NCBI GenBank assembly: GCA_963693285.1
Contig: OY848919.1
Span: 4,808,436-4,872,435 of the forward strand
DNA length: 64,000 nucleotides
DNA from: Xestospongia muta
Taxonomy: Eukaryota; Porifera; Demospongiae; Haplosclerida; Petrosiidae
Direction: 5' to 3'
Position numbers and translations under genes: made by a program. Below are positions 62,739 through 64,000 of this stretch, piece after piece; position 1 is the first letter of the stretch; each line of letters begins with the position of its first letter. The notes beneath the pieces are model-generated. The model did no database searches, was not told the DNA's origin, and saw only the letters and a program-made list of their open reading frames with translations.

Positions 62739-64000
62739 TCACAATACTTCCTGCCTCATGAAGTTGGCGCATATAAACAGCAGCCTGATCGTCAAAATCT
62801 CCAATCAGTAAAGATCTGCCTAAGGAAGCATGAGGCAAACTAGTGAAATTTCTCACAGTTCCTTAGGAGAGTTTGTAACCTAATTTTTTGAGAACTTTTC
62901 AACTGTAGACTTAATCCTATTTTCACACGTGTATTTAGCAATTTTGACTCAATGAGTGGCATCATAATGATGATATTTGCCTCTCTTTTTTTTCGAGATT
63001 CAATGGTGCCAGAGACCTCCTCGTGGCAGCAGCAATGCTGCCATCTCCATCATCAGATAAGAAACTGAAAGGTGTGGAAGTGCTAACTCTAACAGTGGTT
63101 GGTGATAACCAGTGACAGATCAACATCTTAGATGCAGGCATGTGTTTTTATTCTGTGTATGGGCATAGCTTTATAAAATTTAATAACTATTAATTTTACC
63201 GAAAAGCAACTTATCGTTAATTTTGTTAACATTGGACCATTAGCATTATCAGATTTACAGTAATATGATAATAATAATATAAAAATATTAATATAATATA
63301 ATATAATATATATAATGTAGTATAATATATATAATATAAGCTATCATATATACGAAGTTATATGGTAGACAATTGTTGGAGAAGTGCTATCATACAAGAG
63401 AGAAAGCTCCTCCTCTTCAAATACACTTGAGATAACACATCTAACAATCCTACTGGCCATACTGTTGCATGTGCTATATACGGTATTTATTTAACAAAAC
63501 ATTCCTAATTTTCTTTGTGATATAGGGAGTCATGGATGATTCGAGAATTTATTTCCATTTCCAATCCCTCCTTTCCTTTATTTTTGCTTACATCAAGGGC
63601 AGATGCTAAGTGGAATTCCTTCGAAATACATTGCAGCAATGTTCTTATTATCTATATGAATTTAAAAATGTAATGCTTTATTCCTTGTGTATAATGTAGA
63701 TCAATGTATATTTTATGTAAACAATATATATACATATATGAAGCTGACTGTTGCAATCCTCATTTTTTTCAAGTTTCTGAATGTACTCCTTTGTCAGTCA
63801 CATTTTGTAAGCATAAACTATTGGTAGATCATAATGTTTATTCTTGTTACTCTCTTTTCAAAGTTCAAAGTTAATGCCTTGAACATGTTTAATTTTTCTT
63901 AGTTGATGAAATTTCTGCTGTACATGACAATTTTGAACTGATCATGTAGTTTCCCAAACAGAAGTGTGCATGGCCAGTCAAATTGTCTTAATATTATATT

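Larger units (their letters stand above)
60898..64000. other. 3' end of window: AT-rich DNA with scattered coding-like fragments
   Basis: No complete gene is supported. Three + strand stretches look non-random. In 61791-61899, PHRIECQLNICGQTYDLS starts after an AG and runs to a GTATGA donor. In 62311-62411, PEAVTANITVISLLSSFTTT continues through ETCVQPCSATVQQLT to a GTACTA donor. In 62998-63113, RFNGARDLLVAAAMLPSPSS continues to VLTLTVVGDNQ and TGA. Their phases do not join in the readings I tried. The region also holds a 315-bp inverted-repeat element, an 83-bp palindrome and an (ATAAT)n run near 63270-63350. Confidence 0.35.

Overview
This is an AT-rich animal (metazoan) nuclear genome window. 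It has spliceosomal introns of tens of bases to over 11 kb with GT..AG ends, abundant microsatellites and TGTACA/ACATGT palindromes, and genes whose closest recognisable relatives are ordinary animal nuclear proteins. The KLF proteins place it in Metazoa. The base composition and repeat style would fit a marine invertebrate such as a sponge, but that last step is inference. Nothing bacterial, phage or organellar was seen.

Five protein-coding genes can be rebuilt exon by exon with consistent reading phase. (1) A + strand ZMAT2/Snu23 spliceosome zinc-finger gene lies at 2759-7686, with its N-terminal exon(s) missing and probably upstream of the window. (2) A - strand seven-exon gene at 13757-24461 encodes an unrecognised 562-residue, Ser/Thr-rich, probably nuclear protein. 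(3) A + strand two-exon Kruppel-like factor of KLF5 type lies at 25066-26333 (347 aa). (4) A - strand nine-exon Kruppel-like factor spreads over 30034-55599 (588 aa). (5) A + strand eleven-exon ZFAND2B/AIRAPL gene lies at 55767-59475 (297 aa), with two AN1 fingers, two UIM-like segments and a C-terminal CaaX box.

The genes form two head-to-head pairs and one tail-to-tail pair. Genes 2 and 3 diverge from a 604-bp spacer. Genes 4 and 5 diverge from only 167 bp. The two KLF genes converge. Each divergent spacer holds a palindromic CACGTG E-box. The rest is intron and intergenic DNA rich in repeats.

The most unusual repeat is a ~60-bp tandem unit found in six clusters and both orientations. Each copy has the layout of a miniature intron (GTAAGT ... 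TACTAAT ... TAG, 51 nt) separated from the next by a 9-nt exon-like spacer. Other elements include a 170-bp inverted-repeat MITE with a TTA target duplication inside the ZFAND2 gene, a TA-flanked 416-bp element lodged in a 76/77-bp satellite array, an 83-bp near-perfect palindrome, a 352-bp (GA)n tract that is the polypyrimidine tract of a KLF exon when read on the gene strand, and several short coding-like fragments that no gene model explains.
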